Of a DNA stretch of 46,825 nucleotides, positions 34,611 through 45,491 are shown one piece after another. The notes below the pieces were generated by a model. The model saw only the letters and a list, made by a program, of their open reading frames with translations. It was not told where the DNA came from and ran no database searches. Location: positions 1 to 46,825 of the forward strand of contig MEDY01000234.1 of assembly GCA_001724265.1 (NCBI GenBank), written 5' to 3'. The position numbers and the translations under genes are program-made. Numbering within the stretch: position 1 is the first letter of the stretch; each line of letters opens with the position of its first letter. Origin of the DNA: Rhizaria sp. SCN 62-66 (lineage: Eukaryota; Rhizaria, unplaced).

Positions 34611-35444
34611 CGTGACTGAGGCTGTTACAGCTTGACGAATGCTGCAGTGACGCGAGTGGCAACTGAAGCTTACAAGTGATAGCCTGCGAACCGATACGAT
34701 GTGTCTTTGAGAGCAACAAAGCTCGGTGCATCGTTTTTATGCAATTTCAAAAGATTTAATACTACCCGTGATTTCTACTTTTTTAGTTTCAACGAATTTC
34801 TAATTAGTCTCACCCCTGTGTCGCGCGGGGACAGCCCAGTAGGGCGCCTGCGCGGCTGTATACACTAGCACTTCTTTCATCAGACATACGTGAATATTAC
34901 GCGCATGCGACACAAGACGAGTGTAGTCGCGTCCAGTAGCATACACTGTATAACAAGTCAATACTGAATTTTAGAATGGTATTCAAACAAATGCGTGTGT
35001 CGCTGGAAAAGCAAAATGGGTTACGTTTCGTGACTTCCTTTGGTGGCGCGACGGCAGGGGGTGGGCAGCAAGGCAGCAAGAAGGCCGATAATCGAAGAGA
35101 TCGCATGCGACATCCTGAACGCCCCTTGAATTTGAACCGATATTAATAGTTTTTATGTGTTTTGATCAATACTCTATTTTGAACATATACCGTCAAAACC
35201 TAGCTGTGACCTGTGATATGTCGGGTAATCGCAGCCTCTAGAGACGCAAGTGCCGGATCTCGTTGTGCTCTTCCAAGAGCGCTCCAAAAATGTAATCATG
35301 TTCGCAGAGCCAGGCTTAACCCATTCCCAATCCGCGAACCTTTATTTTGCTCTCCCGCAGCCCCGCAGAGTCACGCCCATTAGCCAAGAACCCTCCTTCT
35401 TCCGACCTAGCAGCTGAGATACTCTTTCATCCACTCGTGCGTGA
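34611..35444. other. Intergenic, AT-rich, nothing recognised
   Basis: Spacer between the giant gene and the BRD8-like gene, both on the plus strand. It should contain a 3' UTR and a promoter. No supported features. Confidence 0.45.
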
Positions 35445-37499
35445 ATGAGCGTGATTAAAGCGGGCACCAAGGTGCTCCCCCCGCACGTCTTCGCCAATTC
35501 CTGGCCGATCACAGACCAGCTCATGCTTTGCGAGTGCGTCGTGCGCCTCCTCACCCACGCCTCCTCCGTCTCCGGCGGCGCCCCCGCCACGGCGGTTGAC
35601 TGGGCCCTCATCGTCGCCACCGTCGCCGCCCGCTCCGGCTCCGCCGCGCGCGCCGCCGAGACCCCCGCGTCGTGCCAGGAGCAGTACGCCACGCTTGCCA
35701 CGGCCCTCGCGCGCTCTATCCCGGGCGCGCCGTTCCCCGACGCGCTGTCCCTCGCAGCGCGCGCCGTGCTCTACCTCAAGGACATCCGCATGAAGGACCT
35801 CGCGCGCGACTTAGTCTCGTGCAAGGACAACATGCGTGTGTTTCGCGCCGACGTTGACTTCGCCGACGGCCGCGCGCTTGATCCAGCCCTGCTGCAGCCC
35901 GCGGCCTCGGCCCTGCCCGCGCCGCCACCCATGCAGGTTCAGTTCATCTTCCCCCACGCCACTCCGTCCGCGGTTCCTCTCCCGGTCCCCAACGTCCCCG
36001 CCACGCCCGGCAGCGCCGGCAGCGCCGGCGCCGGAGCCGCGGCTGCTGCGGCGGCGGCGGCGGCGCAGATGTTCGCCGTTCTCTCCCCCGCAGACACGCG
36101 CGCGCTGCTGCCCCACGTGGAAGGACTTGACCCCGCAACGGGGCTGCCCCGCGGCGCCGCATCGCTGGACGAGGTCGTGGGGCTGTCGCTGTCGACGACG
36201 CACGTGCCCGTGGTGGTACGCGTGACCGCGCGCACCGCCTCGCGCCCTCTCCTCGCGCAGATTGTCGCCGAGGTCCGCGCCCACCCCAAGGCGGGCCCCT
36301 TCCAGCGGCCCGTGCAGTTGGAAGAAGCGCCGCGGTATCTCGAGGTGATCCGCCGGCCCATGGACCTGGGCACCGTGGCCGCGCGCGTCGAGAGCGGGGA
36401 GATCGCGCACGCATTCGCGCTGTTCGAGCTGCTGTGCACGATCTGCACCAACGCCTACACGTACAACGCCAAGAACGCAGACATCTGGCTCATGGCCAAA
36501 GAGGTCGACGTCTTCATCTCGCAACTTTTCCAGAACGCGTTCCCCGAGCTGGCCGACATCTTCCCGCCCTCGACGGCCGACTCGCGCCGCGGGCTCAAGC
36601 GCCCGAAGCCGCAGCGGCCCGGAGCGGTGCTGCCGCCTGTGCCTGTTCCCGGGCACGCCGAGGAGCCCGCCGATGCGGCGGCTGTGGCGGCGCTGAACAA
36701 GCACTCCGGCAACCAGTCCAGCACTGTCACTCCCGCGGGCGCTGGCGCTGGCGGCTACGCTGCTCCCGCCGCCGCCGCTGCTGCTGGTGTTGTTGGTGGT
36801 GTTGCGCCTGCTGCTGCCGCTGCTTCTATGGTTAAGATGGAGGATGCTAACAACGCTGCTGTTGCTGCTGCCTCTGCGGTGCCCATGGTGAAGGCCGAGC
36901 CTGCTGCCGCTGCTGCTGCCTCTGAGGCCGCTGCGCCTGCGTCCCTGCTTGCCTCCGCCCCCTCACTCCTTTCCTCCTCGTCATCCTCGTCCTCGTCGTC
37001 GCTGCCTGTGACCGGCTCTGTCAGCTCGACTGGGTCTTTGACTGGGACCTCGGGGTCTGGCTCCGGGTCGCTGCCGACGGTGCCGGAGGACGGCGTGCCG
37101 GTGCAGCTGGCGCAACCCCAGCCCTACTCGGCTAGCGCGCTCGCCTCCATGCAGCCGGGCCAGAGCCAGAGTCAGAGCGGGGGGCAAGGCCAGGGGATCC
37201 CGCCCCTCAGCCGCGGCTCCAGCGCCGCCGCTGGTGCCACGGGCACGCCGCAGTCGCGCCCGCGGCGGCCGCGGTCTACCTCCCCGGCCCCGCAGCAGAT
37301 GGCTCTCGACGGGAGCAATGGCGGCGCCGAGGGCCGCGCGTCGCCGGACCCGCTACCGCAGCCGCAAGTGAAGCGGCCGGCCCGCACCCCGCGCAGCGCC
37401 GCCGCCGCCGCGGGGGGCGCGGGCGCTGCGGCGACGGCGGCGGCGGAGGAGGACGAGCTGGCGGCGGGCAAGCGCACAACTCGCGCCAGTCGCGGTTGA
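35445..37499 (+). CDS. BRD8-like bromodomain protein (NuA4/TIP60-type)
   Basis: A single exon of 684 residues ends in TGA. Residues about 18-85 resemble the BRD8 N-terminal SANT-like module (WPITDQLMLCECVVRLL, VDWALIVATVAAR, SCQEQYATLATALAR). A bromodomain occupies about 266-373: VQLEEAPRYLEVIRRPMDLG, then a helix ending NAYTYNAKNADIW, with the acetyl-lysine-binding Asn in the YN pair. BRD8 is a subunit of the NuA4/TIP60 histone acetyltransferase complex, so a chromatin role in the nucleus is inferred. The C-terminal 300 residues are Ala/Ser/Gly/Gln low complexity with basic patches (KRPARTPR, GKRTTRASRG) that could act as nuclear signals. The combination of N-terminal module and bromodomain makes BRD8 more likely than a BET or GCN5 protein. 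Confidence 0.8.
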   Translation: MSVIKAGTKVLPPHVFANSWPITDQLMLCECVVRLLTHASSVSGGAPATAVDWALIVATVAARSGSAARAAETPASCQEQYATLATALARSIPGAPFPDALSLAARAVLYLKDIRMKDLARDLVSCKDNMRVFRADVDFADGRALDPALLQPAASALPAPPPMQVQFIFPHATPSAVPLPVPNVPATPGSAGSAGAGAAAAAAAAAAQMFAVLSPADTRALLPHVEGLDPATGLPRGAASLDEVVGLSLSTTHVPVVVRVTARTASRPLLAQIVAEVRAHPKAGPFQRPVQLEEAPRYLEVIRRPMDLGTVAARVESGEIAHAFALFELLCTICTNAYTYNAKNADIWLMAKEVDVFISQLFQNAFPELADIFPPSTADSRRGLKRPKPQRPGAVLPPVPVPGHAEEPADAAAVAALNKHSGNQSSTVTPAGAGAGGYAAPAAAAAAGVVGGVAPAAAAASMVKMEDANNAAVAAASAVPMVKAEPAAAAAASEAAAPASLLASAPSLLSSSSSSSSSSLPVTGSVSSTGSLTGTSGSGSGSLPTVPEDGVPVQLAQPQPYSASALASMQPGQSQSQSGGQGQGIPPLSRGSSAAAGATGTPQSRPRRPRSTSPAPQQMALDGSNGGAEGRASPDPLPQPQVKRPARTPRSAAAAAGGAGAAATAAAEEDELAAGKRTTRASRG

Positions 37500-38459
37500 G
37501 AGTCCACTTGACTTGACTTGACTTGACTTAAGCTCGTACATGACTTGAGCAAGATACTAGGACTACCTCTTTTTTACGATGTCAACATCTCATCAAGCGT
37601 GTTAAGTGTAGTCAGCTGCGCTCTGCTTGTATGTGTGTCTGGTAGTCTTGTTGTTGTTTGTTGCCTCTCTTTGTTGAATCGCTCTTTCTGATGTTTATAT
37701 TTACCACACGCTACCGTTGTTACGGGGGCCAGTTTCAGCTTTTCACGCTCGATATCACACGGCTAATAGGCGCTGCGCCGCGCAGCAGACTTGCTGCGCA
37801 TGGCTCGAAAGAAATGCGATTTATTGTGCAACATTTGTTTGGTTAGTTGAAAATACTGTATTGCTCTTCGAATCAGTTTCCAAACTCGTGTAATAAACTC
37901 GTGCAATACTGCTCAGTGTTTTCCGAGTAAGCTGAACTCGACCACAAACGAGTTCTTAAACCACTGATACAACATACTCAATGATTTCACACTGAAGTAT
38001 ATAAGCACAAGCAAGTGAAGATGCAATGTAAACATGATTTTACCTGGATGTATATCATACATTTGCTGTATGGCTCTCAAACATGAAGTTATCATCTAAA
38101 AACGTCGTACTCGACCACAGGTACTGTGAGGAAATCGATCAATAGGAGAAAGTTAGCGCTCCACTAGAACAAACACATTAGAAATAGGAGGCCGTGTGTC
38201 CAGCTAAACTGATTATATCTAAAAAATGCATCGGTTTCAAAGTTAGATGCATGACAATTGACAAATGTGAGTGGTGACCATGGAGCTGGTTGTTTTGACG
38301 TGACCGTGAGCGAAAACAGTTCTCCAATCGTTGTGAAAACATCATGCAGATCTTCTTATCCCGTCGTCACGTTGTAAATACGTAAGGCTCATGTGAACAT
38401 GCACTACTATTTTTTTCATTTTCTTTAATAATATCTTCCTCTCTCTCGATCTAGACGCT
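37500..38459. other. Intergenic, AT-rich
   Basis: Spacer after the BRD8-like gene. It carries a pentanucleotide repeat directly after the stop and an AATAAA at 37892-37897 that could serve polyadenylation. The pyrimidine-rich end (38408-38454, ...CGATCTAG) resembles a 3' splice site, so a 5' exon of the BAP31-like gene may lie in it. Confidence 0.45.
37506..37529 (+). repeat. Pentanucleotide repeat (ACTTG)n
   Basis: Four perfect ACTTG units and a decayed fifth lie a few bases after the BRD8-like stop codon. Confidence 0.9.
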
Positions 38460-39632
38460 ATGGGCCATTATCATTTGGGCCTGTAGGGCACACTCGGCCT
38501 GCTCTACATCTGCTTCTCTTTCCTCGTCATCTGCGCTCTCATCGTTCCTCTGACGCCGCAAACGAAGCGCAGTATCGGACCTCCAATTACTGAGATTGCC
38601 CGCATTCTGGCATACGCGACCATTGTTCCTTTCCTCATCACTCTGAGTGGTAAGTTTCGCTCTCGTCTCCATTCCGCTTCGCTCACGCGCTATGTTCCTC
38701 CACTCTGCTCTCACACTACACGCTCTAATATCTATTTGCTTCCCGCGTAGCTGTGTACTCGATGGATAGTGCGGCCAAGGACTACGACCTGCACCGCCTT
38801 ACATCGCACATGTTCGACAAAATCGCATACCGGGTACGCTTAAAAGTAAATCTCAGTGACTATCTCTTCATATCTTCCCTCTTGTCTAGTCACTTCGCGC
38901 GTGTCGTACCCAGTCTATGCAGTCCCCCAGTTTGGTCTCAGTGTAGCGCTCAGTAACGCCAACCCAGGTCTACGCGTCCAGCATCTATGCAGCCTCTTGG
39001 TAATGTCTCAGTGCTGCGTTTGCGGCGAAGTTTGCTTCGTCCTGGTTGTCTCAGTCGCTGTGCTTTGTAACCATGTAACGACCGTCAGCCTGAGCAGCTT
39101 TGCAGTGTGACTGACATCATGACAGTCTCGAGTGACGGCATCCGTGGAACACGCTAGATGCACAGACGTCTGAAGGTTTTTACCGCTGCATACTTTTACA
39201 CATGTCCCACACCAGATCTCATACTGTACTATACGCTCCTGCAAGTAGATATTACTATGCCCTTAAACTCGCTTAGACATCTTGCTCTGTCCTCACTCGT
39301 GTTCACCTTACTCCTACTGATCTCCTGGAACGCGTGCACATATTAATCACACAACAACACAACAGGAGTTGCGCGCGCAGCGTGACGCGCTCGTGGGCGT
39401 GTTCGGCCTCATGCTGGCCCCCGTCCTCTTCACCCTCCGTGCGCAGTTCATCGGAGGCAGCCTTTTCCCCGACGAGGACGCCGCCACGCCCGCCGCGCGC
39501 GCCGCAGCGGTCGCCGCGGCAAACAGGGGCGCAGCCGGTGGCAGCAACGGCGCGAGCAGCAGCAGCAGCAGCAGCAACGGGCAGCCGATTGTCGGCGGCA
39601 AGAGGATGTCTGTCCCGCAAAGCGCAAAGTAA
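38460..39632 (+). CDS. BAP31/BAP29-family ER membrane protein
   Basis: Exons are 38460-38649, 38751-38833 and 39366-39632 (phases 1 and 0; donors GTAAGT and GTACGC), giving 179 residues and TAA. Helix 1 (GLLYICFSFLVICALIVPLTP), helix 2 (RILAYATIVPFLITLSGAVY), the KDYDLHRL segment and helix 3 after LRAQRDALVGVFGLML follow the layout of animal BAP31, including its RAQRN-helix signature. BAP31 is a three-pass ER protein that escorts or retains membrane cargo. This copy lacks the long C-terminal coiled coil and the KKXX retrieval signal, ending instead in a Ser-rich tail. TAG at 38484 is codon 9, just before helix 1. The second intron (532 bases) is unusually long for this window. Confidence 0.72.
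38484..38486 (+). other. In-frame TAG (codon 9 of BAP31-like gene)
   Basis: From ATG 38460 the frame reads through TAG directly into transmembrane helix 1, and the distance to the helix matches animal BAP31. No other suitable ATG lies between TAG and the helix. The alternative is that CCTGTAG is a splice acceptor for an unseen first exon. Confidence 0.55.
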
Positions 39633-39731
39633 ATGCGCTTCTATTTCAAAAAGAAATTTTCAATCAATGAATCACATGCACTTTAATACATAGCCAACCC
39701 TGTTATTTGTCTTATAATGACTTAACTGTGC

Positions 39732-39737
39732 AATAAA
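39732..39737 (+). terminator. Candidate polyadenylation signal AATAAA
   Basis: AATAAA about 100 bases after the BAP31-like stop codon, in AT-rich sequence. Whether this organism uses the motif is unknown. Confidence 0.35.
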
Positions 39738-39905
39738 CCTTAAAATGATTTTTGGCCAAAGCGAGGCTCGAATTGGCGCCCCTGTCAAGTTGAATTTCGA
39801 AACTGACACAGTGATCTAACGAGACCGTCATTGGCGTTGCTAACTTAACTCTGGAAGAAAACTCACATGAATGACCTTGTATTTTTAATTATGTCCTCTC
39901 CACAG

Positions 39906-42900
39906 ATGGACTTTTAGCGCTACGTCTCAGCGCGCCAGCGCCTGGAGGAGTTCATCCACGCGCTCAACGTGGTCGAGGCGGCGCAGTCCGCCGCGGGCCC
40001 CCAGCAGCCCCACCTGGCTGACGAGGACTCTGACGCGCTGTGGCACCTGCAGGCGAGCGACAGCTCCGGCGGCTACGGCCCCAGCGGCGCGGTGCCGCTG
40101 CTGTCGGCCGAGGAGCACGACGAGGCGCTGCGGCAGCGGATTCGGGCGATGATCCGCGATGGCGCGCTCACTGTCACGTTCCAGCACGAGCCGCTGCCGC
40201 TGTCGGAGCAGCTGCACCGCGAGCGCACGTACCTCGCGCGCACCATCTTCAACGCAGTAGGCGAGCCGCAGGTGCCGCGGTACCCGGGCGAGGAAGGGCT
40301 CTTCGTGCCCCCGCGGACCGAGATGCCCGACTGGGACATGTACAAGCTCTACTCGCGTCTCTCCCGCGAGGACCCGCGGCGCACGTTCTTCTTTGACGAG
40401 AACGGGCACATGATCCACGCCCCCGAGCAGCGCGGCGACCCCCTCTCCCGCGTGTTCGAGCTGCGGGACCCGTTCCTCCCCCCGGACCCGCGTCTCGCGG
40501 TCGTGGTCAACGCGCCCCAGCAGCGCGCGCAATCACGGCAATGGCTGCCGCTGGTGCTCAACGTCGCGCGCGTGCGCGTCGAGGACCACCCGCTGTTCAC
40601 GCTGGAGGACCGGCTCTGCGTCGCACTGCGGCGCGAGGTAGAGCGGTGGCACCGCCGCCGAGCTGTCGACGTCACGCAGCACTACACATCGCGCATCGCG
40701 GCGCTGCGGGCACGGGTCGAGGGGCAGGTGCAGCGCCTACAAGCCATCCTCGCCCGCCTCGCCGCCCCGCGCCCGCCCTCCGAAAATCACAACAACAGCC
40801 ATAACAGCGGCGGGGGGGACTCTGGGGAAGGGGAGACGTTGCAGGCGCTTAAGGCCGTTTGCGCGAGCGCTGTGCAGGAGGTGCTTTCGGGGCTGGCGCG
40901 GCTCAAGGAGGCGCGTGTGGCGCGCGACGAGGAGTGGGCGGCTGAGCAGCGGCACTTCGCGGATATCTACGCGGCGTGGCAGCGCGTCAAGGCGTTTCGC
41001 GAGCAAACAGGCGCTGTCTATGCCAGCATGGGCTACAACCTCGCCACCACCCTCACCAACAACACGATGAACACGAATACACCGACACCGACGGGAGAGG
41101 GTGGGAGCATCGTGAGCCCGCGCGAGGGCGTCGCCTCGGCCTCTGCCGCGGCCCAAGGCGCCGCGCCGGCCGCCTATGTCGGTTTCCCTCTGTCGCTCAA
41201 AGTCCGCCGTACGGCCACGGACCACGCGGCCGAGCTTGCCGCGTGGCGCAACGACGAGCTGGCCGAGCTGGACGAGGCCCGCCGCGCGCGCGAGCTGCTC
41301 AACGTGCTCGAAGACCTCGAAGAAGAAGCCAATAACAGCAGCGCCGACGCTCAGTACGGCGGTAAGAAGCCGAGTTTGGAGCAGTTAATGTTTTCCGACG
41401 GCGGTGCGGCGCTGCAGGCGCAGCTGGCGGGGCTGGACGAGGACCAGCGCGCGCGGCAGCTTGCCGTCTGGGAGGCTGAAGTCCGCCGCGAACGGTTCGC
41501 CGCCAGGGAGAAGCAGCGGCGGCGGGCGTTTGACGCGACTGGCGAGTTCGAGCGCGTCCGCGCGCGCATGTTGGCCTCGCGCCGGCCGCCCGGACGCCCG
41601 CTGCTGGAGCCGCTGCTGGATCTGAGCACGCCCGTGACGCCCGAGGCCTCGTGCCCGCCCGCCGAGGTCAAGCGGCGGCAGCGGATCGGGTCCACGCTGC
41701 TGTACGTGACGCTCCACGTCAACGGCCGCCCCGTGGCCGCGGGCGACAAGGCTCCCCTCCGCTTCCCGCAGTGGACGGCCGACGTCAACTTCGCGGCGCG
41801 GCTCCAACTCACGGCGGCGCCGCGGTCCGTGGTGTTTGCTCTGCGCCAGGACGCGCTGTTCACGGACCCCGTGCTGGCCGAGTTCTTCCTGCCCGTGCCC
41901 GACCTCGCAGCGCAGCCGCACCTGCGCGAGGTCACCGCCGCCGGCCGCCGCTTTACCGCGCCGCTGCCCGCGCCCGACGCGCCCGCTGACCGCTTCCACG
42001 AGGTGTCAGCCGTGTGCTCGGCGTTCTGGAACGTCCCGGCGCACGTGCTGAAGGATCCTGACGTCCTGCGCGCGTTTGCTGCGACCAACGACGTCTCGCT
42101 CCCGGCGCCGACCTCGCACCGACGCGGCGGCGGCGCGGCGGCGGCGGCGCACCAAAGGGACCTGGCGAGCATCGACCCGAACGACCCGCGCAACGCGCTG
42201 CTGGCCGATCTCGCCCGCCGCGGGGATCCCCTGCGCGCCGCGGCCGTCGCCACCGCCGCGGACTCCAATGGCGGGAGCAGCGGCGGCGGCTTCTCGGGAT
42301 GGGAAGTGTGTCCTGACTTACTGCTTGTCAACGAGGAGTACTACGTGCCGTCGGCGCGCAAGCGGCTGCTGCGCGCGCGGCGCGACGCATTGTTTCTCCG
42401 CGAGCCCGTGCCTCTGCGCGAGGACCAGTTCTCCGAGGAAGCCTTGGCCACACTGGCGCGCTTGGCCGAGACCGAGACCGGCGACGGCGACGGCGACGGC
42501 TCCGTCGGGGCGCACGGCCGCGGCGAGCCCGGCTTCTCGGCCGTCACGGCCATGGCCAAGCGCGTGCAGGATCTCACGGGCCCCGGCTTAACTTACGACG
42601 GAACCGGTGAGTCAGGGGTTCCCGGCGGTCCCGTGCCCGCGTCCGTGGCGGACAACGCGGCGCGCATGCCCTCAGCGGCGGCACTGGCGGCGCTGCGACA
42701 GTCTCTCGCCGGCGACGCCGCCACCGGGCCCGTCGACCTGCACGCGCTGGAGCGGCCTCTGGTGCTGCCGTCGGCGGACGCGGCGGCCGCAGAGGCGCAC
42801 CGCCGCCGCGAGGAGCGCTACTACGGCGTCGCGCTGCCCAACAGCAGTGGCAATAGCGGCAACAATATCGGCGCTGCGGTGACCGTGGGCGGCGGTCGCG

Positions 42901-45491
42901 CTGCAGAGAACGGCGCGCTTGTGCTGGCCGGTAGTGCGGCGTCGGGGACGGCGATGGGACTGGTTGATGGGCGCACGGGCGACCGTGACCTCGCGACTGC
43001 CCTGGGGCTAGTCGGCGCGCGCAACGAGCTTGCCGTGACCGACGTGAGCGACGTCGTGTACGAGCAAGTGAACCCTGACCTGGTGATGACGTCCACGTTC
43101 ATGCGCGACCTGTTCCGCCCCGTGCGGCCGCTATTTGTGTACCGCGACGACGTGCGCGCGGTGACGAACCCGCGGTCGTGTGCGCTCGTCTGCCAAGTGC
43201 TCCGCGCCAGCAACGTCCCACTGCGGACGTCCGCATCCGCGTCCTCGTCCTCCTCGGGGCCGGCGCTGGTGCCGGGACAGACGCGTGAGGCCCGTGAGGG
43301 CGCACGCGCGGCCGCGCTCAACTGCGTCGTACAGGTGTCGTTCCAGGAGAGCGTGCGCAAGACGAGCCCGGCCGCGGGGCCACACCCGCGGTGGCAGGAA
43401 GTGCTGCATTTGCCGTTCACGACGCCGAACGACAGCTACGACGCCGCGTCGCTCCTGCAGCTGCAGTCGCCCGTGCTCGTTGCGCTCTATGACCAGGTGA
43501 CCGTGAGCAACGAGGTCATCGATGCGCGGTTCCAGCGCACTCAGCTCGCCAGCGTCGATTTGCGCTATCTGGGCAGTGTTGAGATCCCGTTCAGCACCAT
43601 CTTCGCCGCGTCCACCATCGAGGGCGCCTTCGAGGTCCGGTTTTTTGCAATTAACAAAGAACAAGCTCTTCTTTTTATTCATGCTAAGTGTTAATTTTTT
43701 CACTCACATTTATATCTTCTCGTATTTTCTCGCTTTGTTGTTTCATCGTTTTCTCAGGTCGAGGTGCCGCTGTTGCACCTGGGCTACCAGACGCCAAACC
43801 CGGCAGTGCCGACGGTCGTCCACCTGTACCTGACTCTGGACCCGCTGCTGATGCCGCCGCGCTCCGACCCCTACGCGGCTCTGCTGGCGGCACCCGCCGC
43901 GGCGACCACGTCGACGGACTCGTCCGCGTCGGCGGGTCTGGTGGACACGCTTCCGACCGCGGCGACTGCTGGCGGCGGGCTGAACCCGGCGTTCCGCAGG
44001 GTAATCGAGTGGGCTCAGCGCGCGTCGGCCGCGGCTGGGCGCGAGGTGCGGCCACTGGTTGGCGACATCAACGGCGAGCCACAACTCGTGACGCGCTTCC
44101 TCACCGCGCAGGCCCCACCCGCGGCGTGCCAGGGCCACCCGCGCGTGTTTGCTCGGTTCGTCTCGCTCGTGCCGTTCGTCGAGGACTACCGTCTGCCGCT
44201 GGGCGGGGACGCGCCCGCCGCCGCGCTGCCCGACGTCTGGTGCACCTCTGCGCAGTTCCTCCGGCTCTCGGGCGGCGACTGGGAATAGCACGCGGTGTTG
44301 CTGTGCAACTACTTCTACTGGTGGGAGGCGCAGACGCGCGAGGCGGACCGGCTGCAGGGTATTGTGTGGGAGACGTTCCTCGCCGTCGGCACCGCTGTGC
44401 CTGAGGGAGACACGTGCTACTGCCTCCGCATCAAGAAAGTCGTACGTCCTCAATCTATCTGTTTCTCCGATAATTTCATTCACTTTTTTCTTTTTAACGC
44501 TCGACACTTACATGCGCGTTTCTGATCTCATTTTTGATAGCATGCTTTTTTATGTTGCTTTTATTTTTGTTTGTTTTTGTTTTTAGAATGGCGCTGTCAA
44601 GGAGCAGACGCTGTACAACGCCGTGACGCACCGCGCCTACGCCACCTCATACGACTCGGCTCTCTTGCCGCTGAAGGAGATCTCGATGCTGGCGTGCCGC
44701 GACAACGTCTACGCGAACCTGCAGGAGTCAGCCGCGCCGGTGGACATGAGCTTCGACGTGACTGACGCGCGCGCGTGGGCTCCGCTCTTCACAGCCAAGT
44801 TCGACGTCTTCGCGTACAACCGGCTCTACGGCGCCGCGTACACGACCCTGCAGACGGACTTGCGGCTGTCGTACGAGCCGGACCCGCGGCCCGCGGCGGT
44901 GCTGCTGGCGGCCGCGGCGGCGCGCTGGGGCGAGTTCGGCCGCCGGCTCGAGCGCATCCTGCAACGTGCGTTCGAATCCTGGCGTGTGCTGCCCACCGAG
45001 TGGAACTACGGCGCCGCGAAGTTAGGCCGCGAAGTGCTGGCGCAGCTCGAGGCCGTTGAGGTTGGTGAGGCAGACGATCTGCGGGACCGTGGGCCTGTGG
45101 CGAAGCTCAAGGCCGCGTTTGCATCGGCGCACGGGTTTCCGCTGCATTTCTCCTGCGCTGCAGACGACGAGGTATGTCGTGTGATTAATGTAATCATCAA
45201 CGATCGACGTATTTCAACGTATTTCTGATATGAATTATTTGCTTTGTTTATTGTATCTCACTGTAACTTCACTTTTGTTCACTGTTTTGTTTGTTTTGCA
45301 CGGTTTAGACTCTATTGGAGCCGTCGACGAAGAATCCCATCGTGCGCAGGCTGCGGACAACCCTGCTGCATCTGAACGAGGAGCCCAACACGGCCTTTGT
45401 TGTTGCCGTACACACACAGCCCTACACGAGCAAGTTCGCCTCTGTCTGGGTGTTTGTTGCCGCGCTCTCCTCCGCGCCCATTGACGCCTAA
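39906..45491 (+). CDS. CC2D2A: CC2D2A, ciliary transition-zone protein (coiled-coil and C2 domains)
   Basis: Exons are 39906-43634, 43758-44441, 44587-45171 and 45309-45491, all phase 0, with donors GTCCGG, GTACGT and GTATGT. The product is 1,726 residues with a TAA stop, close to animal CC2D2A. A charged N-terminal half with helical segments leads to a first C2-like domain (about 594-670) and a C2 domain (about 1089-1258) ending SVEIPFSTIF and FEVEVPLLHLGYQ. The transglutaminase-like C-terminal region contains RFVSLVPFVEDY, VWCTSAQFL, HAVLLCNYF, VGTAVPEG and FASVWVFVAAL. CC2D2A belongs to the MKS/transition-zone complex that gates ciliary membrane proteins. In-frame TAGs occur at 39915 (codon 4) and 44286 (codon 1420). 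ATG 39906 directly follows CCACAG, so an upstream exon is possible. Confidence 0.92.
39915..39917 (+). other. In-frame TAG (codon 4 of CC2D2A)
   Basis: ATG GAC TTT TAG CGC TAC GTC continues open for over 1,200 codons. Because CTTTTAG also resembles a splice acceptor and CCACAG precedes the ATG, this TAG may be intronic. It is weak evidence on its own. Confidence 0.4.
44286..44288 (+). other. In-frame TAG inside the most conserved block of CC2D2A (codon 1420)
   Basis: Codons read GGC GAC TGG GAA TAG CAC GCG GTG TTG CTG TGC AAC TAC TTC. The family motif runs through this point, with Glu before HAVLLCNYF in animal CC2D2A as I remember it. Both flanks are in the same exon and frame, so neither splicing nor a true stop is plausible. 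It is the strongest single case for TAG as sense. Confidence 0.92.

Noticed and set aside
39755-39835. tRNA-like segment on the minus strand, with partly pairing ends (GCCAA/TTGGC) and a TTCGA-like loop, considered as a possible suppressor tRNA.
   Set aside because: The T stem does not pair, the D loop lacks the GG pair, and the anticodon loop only works by assuming an intron. No CUA anticodon can be placed.
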